DNA from: Ligustrum vulgare
Lineage: Eukaryota > Streptophyta > Magnoliopsida > Lamiales > Oleaceae
DNA length: 64,000 nt
Reading direction: 5' to 3'
Assembly (NCBI GenBank): GCA_963555705.1
Contig: OY743180.1
Span: 37,666,129-37,730,128 of the forward strand
The notes beneath the pieces were generated by a model. That model made no database searches. It saw only the letters and a list, made by a program, of their open reading frames with translations, and was not told the origin of the DNA. The first letter of the stretch is position 1; each line of letters opens with the position of its first letter. Positions 1-11,695 of this stretch are shown one piece after another. The translations under genes were made by a program, and so were the position numbers.

Positions 1-1
1 G

Positions 2-166
2 TTCAAGCTCCATTTCTTCCGTGTTAGCAAATCAAAGGATTCCAATTTATTGAACTCATGGCATGGAAGCAGAAATTCTCCGTTTGATCCAGGAGGTGAA
101 GTGAAACACCAGGAACAAAGCTATGATTCGGGACGAATCATCCTAAAGAAGGAGGGTATGATGTGA
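2..166 (+). pseudogene. C-terminal end of element C pol polyprotein
   Basis: An open frame (frame 2) enters from the left edge and stops at TGA 164-166, inside the first bases of the following LTR. It encodes about 54 residues, including an FDPGG motif and ending in a K/E-rich tail. The FDPGG-type tail followed by a polypurine tract and a TGATGTGATCC LTR start is a layout I know from plant Ty3/gypsy elements. Integrase and chromodomain parts lie outside the window, so the lineage is inferred from related fragments at 36.6-42.7 kb. A perfect 8-bp inverted repeat (ATGATTCG, spacer GGA, CGAATCAT, about 122-141) lies inside this coding tail, and the same palindrome recurs near 43455. Confidence is moderate because only the tail is visible. 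Confidence 0.5.
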
Positions 167-983
167 TCCGGACCCTCGACAATAGGAGTCATAGCAGGCT
201 TGACGAGAAAATTTAAATATTCAAGCCAAAACAAGAATTCAGCAAGTTCGACGAGCTTTGAAGATCAAACTGTATCGAAAAGAACCGAAAATTGAATCAC
301 GGTCGTGGATTGGTCACGACCGTAACTTTTGAAGATCACGGCCGTAATGTCAAGGATCAAGGCCGTAACCTATTCTCTGCCTAATTCATAACCGGATAAA
401 AAAGACTTACGGCCGTAGCCAAAATCCTCACGGCCGTAATATATTTTAGTTACACAAGTTACGGCCGTAAATGAAGATACTCACGGCCGTAAGACAGCTT
501 CTGGACGTGCGCCGCTGTGGAATTTAAAGATTTCGCAATATTTTATTTCCTTATCAGTTTTTAGCTATTTTAGGTTAGTTAGAATTCTATTTTGAGTAAA
601 TTAGCGATTAGGGTTTTATTTTGCTTATTTATACGCCTTTTTGATTCATTGTAAATGAAGACTTTGATGATTAAATAAAAGAGATTGAATGTTTTTCAAT
701 TGTTTAATGTGTGGATTCACATTATAAATTCAAACTTATCAAGATTGATTATCTTGTGGCGTTCATCCAGAACTTATCAAATATTTGCTAGAATATTTGT
801 GGCGTTCAAATCAGAGACTTATCAAGGAGATTGGGCAAATCCTTGTGGCGTTTCGAAAGTCGTGGTTCTTTATTCCGCATCGTCGAGCCATCGCGTCGTG
901 AATATCGGGTCATGATTCATCCGTCCAACCACAACCTGAGTTCGGAACTTTCCGACGTTTATTCTGCGCTTCGAACCTCATCA
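159..983 (+). repeat. 3' LTR of element C (Ty3/gypsy), inserted in Tekay pol
   Basis: The LTR begins TGATGTGATCC directly after a polypurine tract (AAAGAAGGAGGGTA, 145-158). It ends in CA at 983, where Tekay reverse-transcriptase coding resumes. Related copies sharing the motif GTCATAGCAGG and the end motif CGGAACTTTCC occur at 37.1-38.6 kb and 43.5-44.3 kb. A TATA-like TATTTATA lies at 626-633. The 5' LTR and the left target duplication lie outside the window. The right end is set by where RT homology resumes, so it could be off by a few bases; CCCTG at 984-988 would be the right copy of the target duplication. Confidence 0.75.
298..492. promoter_or_regulatory. cluster of eight TTACGGCCGTAA-like palindromes in the U3 part of the LTR
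   Basis: Eight copies or near-copies of a 12-bp palindrome lie within 195 bp: 298-308 (CACGGTCGTG core), 314-325, 336-347, 357-368, 407-418, 428-439, 459-470 (perfect TTACGGCCGTAA) and 481-492. The DNA between them is not obviously repeated, so this is not a simple tandem repeat. The last copy is about 134 bp upstream of the TATA-like box at 626. The function is unknown; protein binding or CG/CHG methylation are inferences. The same motif recurs in a different LTR at 35339-35502. Confidence 0.8.
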
Positions 984-2878
984 CCCTGCCCAGAATCGAA
1001 GATTTATTCGATCAACTGAAAGGAACTGCGGTATTTTCAAAGATGGGCTTAAGGTCCGGTTACCATCAATTGAAGACCAAATCTCCTGATATACAAAAGA
1101 CAGTGTTTAGGACTCGATATGGACACTATGAGTTCACGGTGATGCCATTCGGTCTTACGAACGCACCTGCAGTATTTATGGAATTGATGAACTGGGTTTT
1201 CCATCAGTACTTGGATAAGTTCGTCATTGTCTTCATTGACGACATTCTAGTCTATTCTAAAGATTCACAACAGCTTGCGGAACATTTGAGAATTGTGTTG
1301 GAGACACTACGGGCAGAAAAGTTATATGCCAAATTTAAGAAATGTGAATTTTCGCTTGAGAAGATAGGCTTTCTGGGTCATATTGTTACAATCAATGGCA
1401 TCGAAGTTGATCCGTCAAAGGTGGAGACAATGAGTAATTGGACTACGCCAGCAAACGCTGTTGATGTAAGAAGCTTTTTGGGACTAGCTGGATATTACCG
1501 ACGATTTATAGAGGGTTTCTCTAAGATAGCGGGTCCCATGACTCAGTTGACACGGAAGGGTGTAAAATTCCAGTAGACAGAGCAGTGTGAACGAAGTTTC
1601 CAGGAATTGAAGAATAGACTGGTTTCAGCACCAGTGTTAGCAGTGTCGGATGGATCCGAGGGTTTTGTGATATACAGTGATGCCTCAAAACATGGTTTAG
1701 GATGTGTGTTAATGCAGAAAGGTAAAGTGATTGCCTATGCTTCGAGACCGTTGAAGCCATACGAGAAAAACTACCCGACGCATGATCTAGAATTTGCAGC
1801 CGTTGTACACGCTCTTAAGATTTGGCGACATTATCTATATGGGAGTAAATGCGAGATTTACACCGACCATATGAGTCTCAAGTATTTCTTCACTCAGAAG
1901 GAATTGAACATGAGACAGCGTCGACGGCTGGAACTGGTGAAGGATTATGATTGTACTATTCTTTACCAACCGGGTAAGGCTAATAAGGTTGCAGATGCAC
2001 TAAGATGGAAAGATGTGGGTCAATTATCGGTTTTAGGAATAGTACAAGAACAGTTGATTCGGGATTTTCAGAACTTGAGAATTGAAGTGAGAAACCCAGA
2101 AATCCACAGTTCTAGCAGATTGGCAAATTTAACAGTTAAGCCAGATTTGAAAAGCTGAATTGTGATGGCTCGGGAAAGTGATAAGTTTTTGGAAAAGATC
2201 AAAGCTGAAATTGGAACTGGCAAAAGAGCAGATTTTGAAATCGGAATTGACAAGGCACTATTATTCAAGGGTCGCCTGTGTGTACCGAAAGATGATCAGA
2301 TCAGGAATGAAATATTGAGGGAAGCCCACTCAGCTCCATATGCAGCTCATCCAGGAGGAACAAAGATGTATCGAGATTTGCATACTACATTCTGGTGGAG
2401 GAATATGAAAGGGTGTATTGCCAAGTTTGTCTCACGATGCATGACCTTCCATCAGGTCAAGGCTGAACATCAGAGACCGTCAGGATTGCTAAATCCTTTA
2501 GACATTCCAGAATGGAAATGGGAGAAAATTTCCATGGATTTCATAACAGGCTTACCAAGAACAGTGAGGGGACATGACGCCATCTGGGTTATTGTAGACC
2601 GACTTACAAAGTCAGCCCATTTTCTTCCAGTACGGATGACTCTCAGTATAGATCACTTGGGCCAGATTTATATCAGGGAGATCGTTCGACTTCACGGGGT
2701 TCCAGCGTCTATTGTTTCAGACAGGGATCCGAGATTCACTTCGAGATTTTGGAAGAGCTTACACACGGCTATGGGGACTAAATTAAATTTTAGTACCGCT
2801 TACCACCCGCAGACAGACGGACAGTCCGAACGCACCATTCAGACTTTAGAGGATATGCTTAGAGCCTGTGTGCTGGAC
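984..2878 (+). pseudogene. Tekay-type Ty3/gypsy pol, part 1: reverse transcriptase, RNase H, integrase
   Basis: This is one continuous reading frame (frame 2) of a chromovirus pol. It begins inside the RT palm at an LPRI motif (986), just after the element C LTR. It carries SGYHQ, the catalytic FIDD (1232-1243), [11 protein letters not shown], an RNase H domain ([14 protein letters not shown]), and integrase with an HPGG zinc-finger region and D..D..E motifs (MDF, SDRDPRF, DGQSER). Two stops break it: TAG at 1574-1576, probably an old TGG, and TGA at 2156-2158, probably an old CGA. The integrase zinc finger reads CMTFH where the family normally has CxxC. The frame is cut at 2878 by the Athila insertion and resumes at 13370. 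The upstream gag, protease and 5' LTR lie left of element C, outside the window. Confidence 0.93.
2874..2878. repeat. left target-site duplication TGGAC of the Athila insertion
   Basis: TGGAC stands directly before the LTR start TGATTATTGTCC at 2879. The same five bases follow the 3' LTR end at 13370-13374. An exact 5-bp duplication at both ends is the integration mark of an LTR retrotransposon. Confidence 0.95.
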
Positions 2879-4561
2879 TGATTATTGTCCAATTTTACGT
2901 ATTTTAAAGAAATAAATAAATGAAAATATATAATTTTGGGATATAAATTTTATCATTTAGAGTGAAACTTATAAAAGATTCAATTTTATTTCTTTAACTC
3001 TAAATTGATTTTATTTGCTAATAATTTCATTTATTTAATTACAGGTACATTTTCGATAATTTCAACTCAAAAATCCCTGATTTAATTAATCTGGAAAAGC
3101 CCAAAATGGACAAAAAGCCCATAAACCCAGCCCAAAAAAATCCTACTCTGAACAGCCCTACAACCCATCTATCTTCATCTTCTACAACCCAGCCGCCATC
3201 CCCAGTGGTCTCTCTCTAACCTCTGTCTCATCTCTATACAGACGCAAGCACTCTCTGTCCTCACCTCTCACTCTCGTTCCCATACAGTAAAACCAGCTGC
3301 AGCTGTTCTTCTTCCTCCCCAGCCTTCACCCGCTTCCTGCACTCAGCCGCAACCCATACTCTCTGCACTCTCACGCAGCCCCGGTCTCACTGTGCATCAC
3401 GGACTCAACCTCTCTCAACTCACCAACAGCCGCCAGCCTTCGCCTTCTCCCTCAGCCTCTACCAGCCGCAATTCAGCCGCCACAGCTCCTCTCTCACGCA
3501 ACCAACCTTTCAGCCAACTCTTCCTTCCACTAAGCCGACCTTGCCCTATCCTCTGTCTTCTCTCTCGTTCACCATTCAGGGCCAGCAACCTTCTCTTTCT
3601 TCAAGCCTCTCCCACGCAGGCTGTCTTCCCTGTCTTCACCGAACCCAGCAGCCTTCTCCACTAGCCACCTTCTTCCCTCTACCTCACGCCGCTCTCCCTC
3701 CCTTGCTGCCATCTTCGGCAGACAACCAGCTCTTCTCCCTCACGCAGCAACCTGTTCAGCCCACAACTCCAATCTCAGCCAGAAACCAGCAACTCACTCC
3801 CACCAGCAGCTACGCATCACTGAAGCAGCAGTTTCCACTTCGACCCAGTAGCAGCCTCGGTTTTGGGTGTTTTGTTCTATTATTTTTGTTATCTTGCTTA
3901 GAATTTATTTTTTATTGTTTCAATTATTAGGTTCTATAAATTCAGATTATTGATGTTAGTTTGTTTTTAGATATTTTTAGTTATTGAATTTTCATTTTCA
4001 AATTTGAATTTCGTTTTCTAGTAATGATAATTGTTTGGTTGAATTGTAATTCGTTTAATTTAATGATGTCCGGCTAAGTTATATTTGAGGGGAGTTATTC
4101 TTAGCTTCAATGGATATGTTTTAATTCTCTATAGATGAATTCTTGTGATTGATGATAATTAAGGAGTGTTTTAAATTTTCAAATTATTTTAATTCGATTG
4201 ATGTCGTTGATGTGGTATGTATTGATTATGCACACAACATGCTCGACTAAATGCCGTAAAATAAATTGACTAATTTTCGTACGAATATGTTTAAATCTTA
4301 TCGATCTCAAGAAATTCATGCTAAATTTATTTGCAAAGTCCAATTGATAGCGAAAGAATAACTCCACTCAAATTTCTCGTTCATTGCAATTTAATTATAC
4401 TCTCTTTTTATTCATTTAAACACAATTGAAATCATAGTTTTGGTTTCGAATTTAGCAAACATTACGATACCAATAAAATCCCTAGGAAGAATGACCTTGG
4501 ATTATTGCTAGGCTATAACTTGACCCCTTTATACTTGGAGGGTAGATTTAACATCGAGTCA
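2879..4561 (+). repeat. 5' LTR of the Athila element
   Basis: It starts TGATTATTGTCC and ends CGAGTCA, and is repeated almost exactly at 11696-13369. The stretch 3130-3860 is rich in C and T and gives long S/P-rich frames on the plus strand. These appear in both LTRs and have no known domain, so they are read as LTR sequence rather than genes. The 5' copy has nine extra bases (CCTGTCTTC region near 3628) relative to the 3' copy. Confidence 0.95.
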
Positions 4562-4567
4562 AGTTTT

Positions 4568-4584
4568 TGGCGCCGTTGCCGGGG
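4568..4584 (+). promoter_or_regulatory. primer binding site matching tRNA-Asp(GUC)
   Basis: TGGCGCCGTTGCCGGGG lies six bases after the 5' LTR. It is complementary to the 3' end of plant tRNA-Asp, which ends CCCCGGCAACGGCGCCA. This primer is typical of Athila and Tat elements and would prime minus-strand cDNA synthesis. Confidence 0.93.
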
Positions 4585-4670
4585 ATTATTTTGGTGTTAA
4601 TTGATTTTTGCTGAATTCTTCTTATTTTATTATTTATTTTTTGTTCGACTACTATTCTTGATATTATTCT

Positions 4671-5840
4671 TTGTTTATGTCCGTTTGGTTTCGAGATAAT
4701 TCTAAGCGATTAGTAAGATCGGAACCTACTAACCAATTTTTAATTCTTGAAAATCAGCAGGTAGTAATGGAAAATAATGCAGATCCAAATGAGGCGCCAG
4801 TCGTTCGAAGTCTTAGAGATTACATTTTTCCAACGATGGCAAGCACTCCGTCATGCATAGTGATGCCTGCAAATGCAGCGGTCTTCAACTTCAAACCGGG
4901 AATGATTGATCATCTACCACGCTTCCATGGGATGCCATCAGAGAGTCCATATCACCACATCCAGGAATTCGAAGGGGTTTGTTTTACTTTTCTTGAACGA
5001 AATTGCACTGAGGAAGTCATTCGACTCAAGCTTTTCCCTTTTTCACTAAAGGATAAAGCTAAGTCATGGCTTAACTCTTTAAGGCCTAGTTCAATTACAA
5101 ATTGGGCGAATATGCGGAAAGAGTTCATTAAAAAGTTTTTTCCACCACAAAGAACCACCGCTATTCAAAGACAAATTATGAATTTCTCCCAAAAGAATAA
5201 TGAAAGTTTTTACACTAGTTGGGAAAGATTTAAGGATTTGTTGTTATCTTGTCCCCACCATGGTTATGAAAAATGGATGTTAACGAAATTTTTTTATGAA
5301 GGGCTCAGACCTGAAATGAGACAATTTGTGCAAACCATGAGTAATGGTGATTTCTTTGCAAAAGACCCGAATGACGTTTTTACATTTTTTGATGATTTAG
5401 CTGAAAATGCCCAATCTTGGGATAACATTGATGAGTTTGATAGGAGTGTTGCAATAAAAACTGAATTTCTAAAAATTGCATCTGGAAATGGAATTCATTC
5501 ACTTAGAGCAGATGATGACATAAATTCCCGATTGGCTGTCATCACTTGAAAACTTGAAAATTTGGAAACTCAAAAAGTGAATGAAGTCAATTCCTCTTCC
5601 ACTATTTTAGAAAAATGTTCAATTTGTGATGATGCACAGCATTTAACCTCTGATTGTCCTGCACTTCCCCAACTAAAAGAGATGTATTTTGATCAATCTG
5701 TTGCTGTTAATATGATTTCCAAACCTTATTCTAATCCATATTCGAGTACTTATAATCCAGGTTGGAGAAATCATCCAAATTTCAGTTGGAGGAATGATCA
5801 AGGAGGAAACAATAATGTTGGAAACAATGCTGGACCTTCA
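4671..5840 (+). pseudogene. gag: Athila gag
   Basis: The frame-3 product forms the virus-like-particle capsid. The likely family start is the methionine at 4767 (MENNADPNE); the open frame extends back to 4671. The capsid-like part carries LRDYIFP and the retrotransposon gag segment around WLNSLRPSSITNW. A CCHC-like knuckle (CSICDDAQHLTSDC) follows near 5615-5660. TGA at 5547-5549 interrupts the frame, most simply an old CGA. After it the same frame runs straight on into protease, so gag and pol were one polyprotein. Confidence 0.88.
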
Positions 5841-7330
5841 CAACCAACATCTTATATGCCACCGCAGAAGAGAAGTCTGGAAGACAAAATCCAACAATTC
5901 ATGCAAAGCCAAGCTGCCATCAACAATCAAAACTCTCAGGCCGTTAATGACATTCGATCTCATCTTACAAAGCTAACTACTCAGGCAAGTGCAGCAGAAA
6001 AAGGTAAGTTTCCAGCTCAACCAATGCCTAATCCTCAAACTCAATACAATGGGGTCGATGAGCCCAATCTGAGACATGTGAAAGCAGTAACTACCTTGAG
6101 AAGTGGTAAGCAAATCCAAGTTCCTGAACCTCAAGAGAACTTGGTGGGTAAGCAAGCTAAACCTCCTGTCGATGATACTATATTAAAATCTCTATCTGAT
6201 GTTCAGGAACCACCTAGGCAAATAGTAGGTGCACCCCCTGCCCCTTTTCCTCAAAGATTACAACCTGATAATAAGACCAAAAATCAAACAGAAATTCATG
6301 AAATTTTTAAGCAAGTTAGGGTAAATATCCCTCTGTTAGATGCAATTCAACAAGTCCCTGCCTATGCTAAATTTCTTAAGGATTTGTGTACAGTGAAGAG
6401 GAAGTTAGCTGTTAAGAACAAAGCATTCTTAACTGAACAAGTGAGTTCTATCATACAATGTCAAACTCCTCAAAAATTTAAAGATCCTGGTTCTCCAACC
6501 ATTGCTTGTATGATAGGAACCACTCGTATTGGTCATGCATTGCTAGATTTAGGTTCGAGTGTGAATCTTTTTCCCTTTAGTGTGTATACACAACTTGGTC
6601 TAGGTGAACTTAAGCCTACCCCCATGATTTTACAATTAACAGATAGATCTATTAAGATGCCTAGAGGGATAATTGAGGATGTTTTGGTTCAAGTCGGTAA
6701 ATTTTATTACCCAGTTGATTTTGTTGTTATTAACGTTCAAAATACACCTAAAACTTCTCCTCAAATCCCTGTTATTCTTGGTAGACCATTTCTTGCAACT
6801 TCAAATGCTTTAATAAATTGTAGGAGTGGTATTTTAAAGTTGACTTTTGGAAATATGTCTTTGGAGCTTAACATTTTCAATGCTTGTAGGCAACCAAAAG
6901 ATTTTGATGAAGTGCAGGAAGTTAATATGTTGGAAGAGCTGCTAATGGAGCTAGAAGACCCTGATAAACAACTTGAGCAAAATCTCGAATTGGACAGCAT
7001 TCAAGACTCTTTAAAAGGTATAACAACAGCAGCTGTAAGAGCTTGGCAGCCCAACATTGAGCCTCTAAATGTTAGCCAGACACCCATGCAAACATCAGCA
7101 GAAAAGATGCCAACTCTGGAGCTTAAACCTCTTCCATCTGAATTAAAGTATGCATTCTTGGGACCTAATGAATCATACCCTGTGGTAATCTCTTCTACTC
7201 TTACTTGTGATCAGGAAAATTTGTTGTTGAAAGTATTGAATGATCATAGATCTGCAATAGGTTGGACTATAGCGGATATTAAGGGAATTAGTCCTTTAGT
7301 GTGCACTCATAGAATTTTTCTAGAAGAAAA
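5841..7330 (+). CDS. Athila pol: linker and aspartic protease
   Basis: This is the uninterrupted middle of the gag-pol frame (frame 3). A Q/N-rich linker is followed by the retropepsin-like region, with LLDLGSSVNLFP at about 6540-6575 and the second conserved block VILGRPFLA near 6770-6795. DLG in place of DTG/DSG is usual for Athila, so it is not taken as damage. The protease would cut the polyprotein inside the particle. An acidic stretch (EELLMELEDPD, about 6930) separates it from reverse transcriptase. Confidence 0.88.
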
Positions 7331-8645
7331 TGCTAATCCTTCAAGGGAATCTCAAAGAAGGCTAAACCCTAACATGAAAGAAGTTGTTAAAAATGAAGTT
7401 TTAAAATTACTTGATGCAGGTATTATTTATCCTATTGCAGACAGCAAGTGGGTAAGTCCTACTCAAGTAGTTCCTAAGAAAACTGGGGTTACCGTTGTTG
7501 AAAATGAACAGGGGGAAATGATAACTAAAAGGGTACCTACTAGTTGGAGAATGTGCATAGATTATAGGAAATTGAATTCCATGACCAGAAAAGACCATTT
7601 TCCTTTACCATTTTTAGATCAAGTGCTAGAAAGAGTTGCTGGACATTCATTCTATTGTTTTTTGGATGGTTTTTCAGGCTATCATCAAATTGAAATAGCA
7701 TTAGAAGACCAAGAAAAAACAACTTTTACTTGCCCTTTTGGGACGTTTGCTTTTAAAAGAATGCCTTTTGGTCTTTGTAATGCCCCAGCAACCTTTCAAA
7801 GATGCATGCTTAGCATATTCAGTGACATGATAGAAAACATTTTGGAAGTTTTTATGGACGATTTCTCTGTGTATGGTAATTCATTTGATGATTGCCTAAC
7901 AAATTTGAAAGCTGTTTTATGTAGGTGTGAAGATAAACAACTTCTCCTTAATTGGGAAAAATGTCATTTTATGGTAACAAGAGGAATTGTTTTAGGTCAT
8001 ATAATTTCTTCTAAAGGCATGGAAGTAGATAAGGCAAAAGTAGATTCAATTTCTAGGTTACCTATTCCTTCAAGTGTAAAAGATGTTCGATAATTTTTAG
8101 GTCATGCAGGTTTTTATAGGAGATTTATAAAAGATTTTAGTATTATAGCAAAACCTTTAACTACACTTTTGATGCATGATACAAAATTTGTTTGGACTAA
8201 TGAATGCACTACAGCTTTTGAACATTTAAAAAAGGCACTCACCACTGCACCCATAGTTAGATCACCTGATTGGTCTCTACCTTTTGAATTAATGTGTGAT
8301 GCAAGTGATATAGCCGTAGGGGCAGTGCTTGGCCAGAGGAAAGGTAAGGAACCTTATGTAATCTACTATGCTAGCAGAACTTTGAATCATGCTCAATTAA
8401 ATTATACAACTACTGAAAAAGAGCTGCTGGCAATAGTTTTTGCACTGGAAAATTTTCGAACTTATCTTATTGGGACCCCTGTTACCATCTTTACTGATCA
8501 TTCTGCTCTTAAATATTTGTTCACAAAGAAAGATACTAAACCTAGACTCATTCGATGGATTTTGTTATTGCAGGAATTTGACATTACAATTAAGGATAAA
8601 AAAGGGGTGGAAAATGTTGTCGCTGATCATTTATCCAGATTAAAT
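7331..8645 (+). pseudogene. Athila pol: reverse transcriptase and RNase H
   Basis: RT motifs are in order: SWRMCIDYRKLN (about 7540), DGFSGYHQI (about 7665), MPFGLCNAPATFQ (about 7760), catalytic FMDD (about 7851-7862) and GHIISSKGMEVD. TAA at 8091-8093 breaks the frame at the place where the family reads R-S-FLGHAG, most simply TCA changed to TAA. After the stop the same frame continues with GFYRRF, then RNase H (CDASDIAVGAVLG, TDHSALKYL, ADHLSRL). RT and RNase H copy the RNA genome and remove the template. Confidence 0.92.
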
Positions 8646-10015
8646 TCTGATAATTCAAAAGTTTCTCACCCTTTAAATGATTCATTTCCCGATGAACAGT
8701 TATTTAGCTTGAACATTGTTCCATGGTTCGCTGACTTAGTTAATTATCTTGTTACAGGTCATATGCCTTCAAATTGGGGTGTCCAAGACAAAATGAGGAT
8801 GAAAGCTAGTGCAAGGAACTTCTTCTACGATGATCCCTACTTATTCAAATATTGTGCTGATCAAATTATCCGAAGATGTGTTCCTGATGATGAGGTACAA
8901 CAAGTTCTTACTTTCTGTCATTCTCATGCTTGCGGAGGCCATTTCTCTTCGCAGAAAACAGCTGCTAAGATACTTCAATGTGTTTTTATTGGCCTAGTTT
9001 ATTTAAGGATGCTCATACCTTTTGTAAAAATTGTGAAGCATGTCAGAAACTTGGTAGTATCAGCCATAGGAATATGATGCCATTAGCTCCAATCCTTGTC
9101 CTTGAAATTTTTGATTGTTGGGGATTAGACTTTATGGGTCCTTTTCCCCCTTCTTTTGGATATTTATATATATTGGTTGCTGTTGATTATGTGTCAAAAT
9201 GGGTAGAGGCTATTCCATGTAGAACAAATGACCATAAAGTTGTGCTCAAATTTTTGAAAGAACATATTTTTTCTAGGTTTGGTATGCCTAAGGCCATAAT
9301 TAGCGATGGAGGAACACATTTTTGTAATAAACCTTTTGAAACTCTGTTAAAGAAATATGGCATTAGGCATAAGATTTCCACTCCGTATCACCCTCAAACT
9401 AATGGTCAAACTGAGCTAGCCAACCGGGAAATTAAAGGCATTTTGACAAAAACAGTGAATCCAAATAGAAAAGATTAGGCTATAAAACTAGAAGATGCTT
9501 TATGGGCCTATAGAACTGCTTTTAAAACTGTTCTTGGAATGTCACCTTATAGAATTGTATTTGGAAAACCTTGTCACTTGCCGGTTGAAATCGAACATAA
9601 AGCTTATTGGGCAATCAAAACACTCAACTTTGATCTAGATCAAGCTGGTGAGTTTAGGAAATTAAAATTGAATGAGTTAGATGAATTACGTTTGGAAGCA
9701 TATGAGAATGCTAAAATTTCAAAAGAGAAAATGAAAGTTTTTCATGATAAGAAAATTTTTAGAAAATCATTTTTCCCTTCTCAAAAGGTATTGCTATATG
9801 ACTCTAAACTTCATCTGTTTCCTGGTAAGTTGAGAACTAAATGGATTGGTCCTTACATTGTGCAAACTGTTTACCCTTATGGAGCAGTTGAAATCTTGGA
9901 TCCAAAAACTGGTACTGTTTTTAAAGTTAATGGCCAACGTCTGAAACCATTTTTGGATAATTTTTCTGTTGATATTAATGAACTACCTCTGCTGGACCCT
10001 GCTTCCAGCAGCTGA
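8646..10015 (+). pseudogene. Athila pol: integrase and C-terminal domain
   Basis: The zinc-binding region has HSHACGGHF (about 8920) and CKNCEAC (about 9035). Between them, near 8982, the frame shifts from 3 to 2, best explained by loss of one G in TGTGGTTTT. The catalytic core shows LDFMGPFP (about 9127), ISDGGTHF (about 9298) and [13 protein letters not shown] (about 9400). TAG at 9476-9478 replaces the tryptophan usually found just before the [11 protein letters not shown] block. The C-terminal part (WIGPYIV, GQRLKPF) ends at TGA 10013-10015. Integrase would join the cDNA to host DNA; this copy is dead through two breaks. Confidence 0.92.
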
Positions 10016-11695
10016 TTTTCTTGGAACTAACTTTTATTATTATGTATATATTTTCTTTTTCTTTTGCAGTTTTATTCTTTTCTTCATTTTTTAGTTTTTC
10101 ATTCTTGAATAATTGCTCATGTGCATAAGCCTCCTCTCAGGTACACTCTTCTCCTTTAGCTTGAATTCATTTTGAGTCGTGTCTATTATTCACTGTTCAT
10201 TTTTCTTCTATTTGAGTCATTGAGGACAATGTCTGATTTTAGTTAGGGGGAGAGTGACTCAAATGTACTTGTTTTGCATTAATTCTTCTGTGATAGTTGA
10301 GCATTAAAATTGAGTACATCTTGAGTCTTGAATTATATCTTTGTTATTCTGTAAAGACCACCCTCCTAAAAAAAAATTTTATGCACGAATTTAAGCCTTG
10401 TGGTAAGATGGATAGTCAACACATACAACTAGAGCTCTCTCAAGTTAAGTAATTTTATTTATTCATCATGAGAGTTGAGTGATTGGTAGTTTTCTTATAT
10501 TGCCCTTGTTTGATATTGCTACTTCCATTGGGCATCATTACACGGATTGTGGATTGTTGGTGGTTTATACTTAAGAAACGATGAAGGTCAATGTCAAATA
10601 AAAATTTGACCATTTGAAGCTAACCTTATCATTTTCTCTTCCCATCACAAATCCCTTCATATCCAAAAATTCCCTCATAGCCACAAATCTCTTTCATTTA
10701 TTTCACATTAAAGATGACGTTGCATCCAGACATTGCTTCCATAAATACATAACCTTGTTTCTACTTTCAAGTATAAGTGAGGATGATTATTTTTGCTCCA
10801 TATTTGAGAAACAAACGTTCAGTGCATGAAAAAGAAAGAAAAGTGGAGTTAGAAAGTATTTGACAGTCATTGAGACTAGAGGAAAATGTTGAAAAATTAT
10901 TTGAGAGGATCTCATTGACAAAAAAAAAAAAAAAGGGAGACATATCGAAAAGAAAGTAAAGGTTGTGAAGAAGAAAGCAAGCTTGAAGTGTGATTAAAAG
11001 TGAAAATTATTATCCTTGCTTATATTTTGAAAGTCTTCGATTTCTACCTACTTCTTTTATTTCCTTATCCTATCGGAAAAAAAAAAATGCTACCATTGCG
11101 TCGTATACTTCCATTGGAATTTCTTGTTTTACTATTATCACTGAAATATGCAAACCTCTTCTTCCACCACTCTTTATCAATTCTCTTGAGAACACCACCA
11201 TTACCTTTATGTTGACGTTGACATTTTGATCTTAAGTTGGCTTGTGGTAAGAATGGTTGAGTCCCAATGGTTGTGAGTTTTTCATGAGGTCAATATTTGC
11301 ATTACTGTCATCCACATATATATGGCATTTATTGAATGCTTGAGTGATCAATTTTCAAACTCCATGAGTGACCCCCTAACCAGTTCAGAAACAAAATACA
11401 CATACCCGTGAGTATATGGAGTTTATACTTGGCTTGAGTGATTACTCGACACTGTAGGTGTTGGGGTTAGTGGTTTGATGGATCGGCTTAAAACACACGC
11501 ACACAAAATTTTGTGAATGTTTTTATGGATTAATTTGGATATAATGCTTGATCTCTTGATTTCGCGAAGTTGCTGTGCTCGACTATCTAAACTCATTCTT
11601 GACTTTACAATTGAAGTTTTTTTCATAGAGGTAGACATGTTTTTTTTTTTCTCGCTTGAATTGCTAGAGACTAGCAAACAGCTAGTTGGGGAGTG
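10016..11695 (+). other. Athila 3' untranslated region with internal and terminal purine tracts
   Basis: No convincing ORF lies here. Athila elements often carry an env-like ORF in this position, and none is visible. An internal purine tract, AGGGGGAGAG at 10245-10254, follows GAGGACAATG. The terminal polypurine tract (GGGGAG at 11688-11693) lies immediately before the 3' LTR and would prime plus-strand synthesis. Two other purine-rich stretches (10820-10990, including an A-run at 10920-10934) are present. The short ORFs at 10614, 10990 and 11517 look accidental. Confidence 0.7.

Noticed and set aside
298..492. CRISPR-like array or tRNA cluster in the palindromic region
   Set aside because: The repeats are 12 bp, unevenly spaced, lie inside a plant LTR, and no cas genes or tRNA folds are present.
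3392..3930. Two overlapping S/P-rich ORFs in the Athila LTR (and again at 12209-12738)
   Set aside because: They lie in CT-rich LTR sequence, occur in both LTRs with frame-changing indels and match no domain.
10916..10935. A-run as a possible retrogene or LINE poly(A) tail
   Set aside because: It lies inside the Athila 3' region with no target duplication or LINE sequence beside it.
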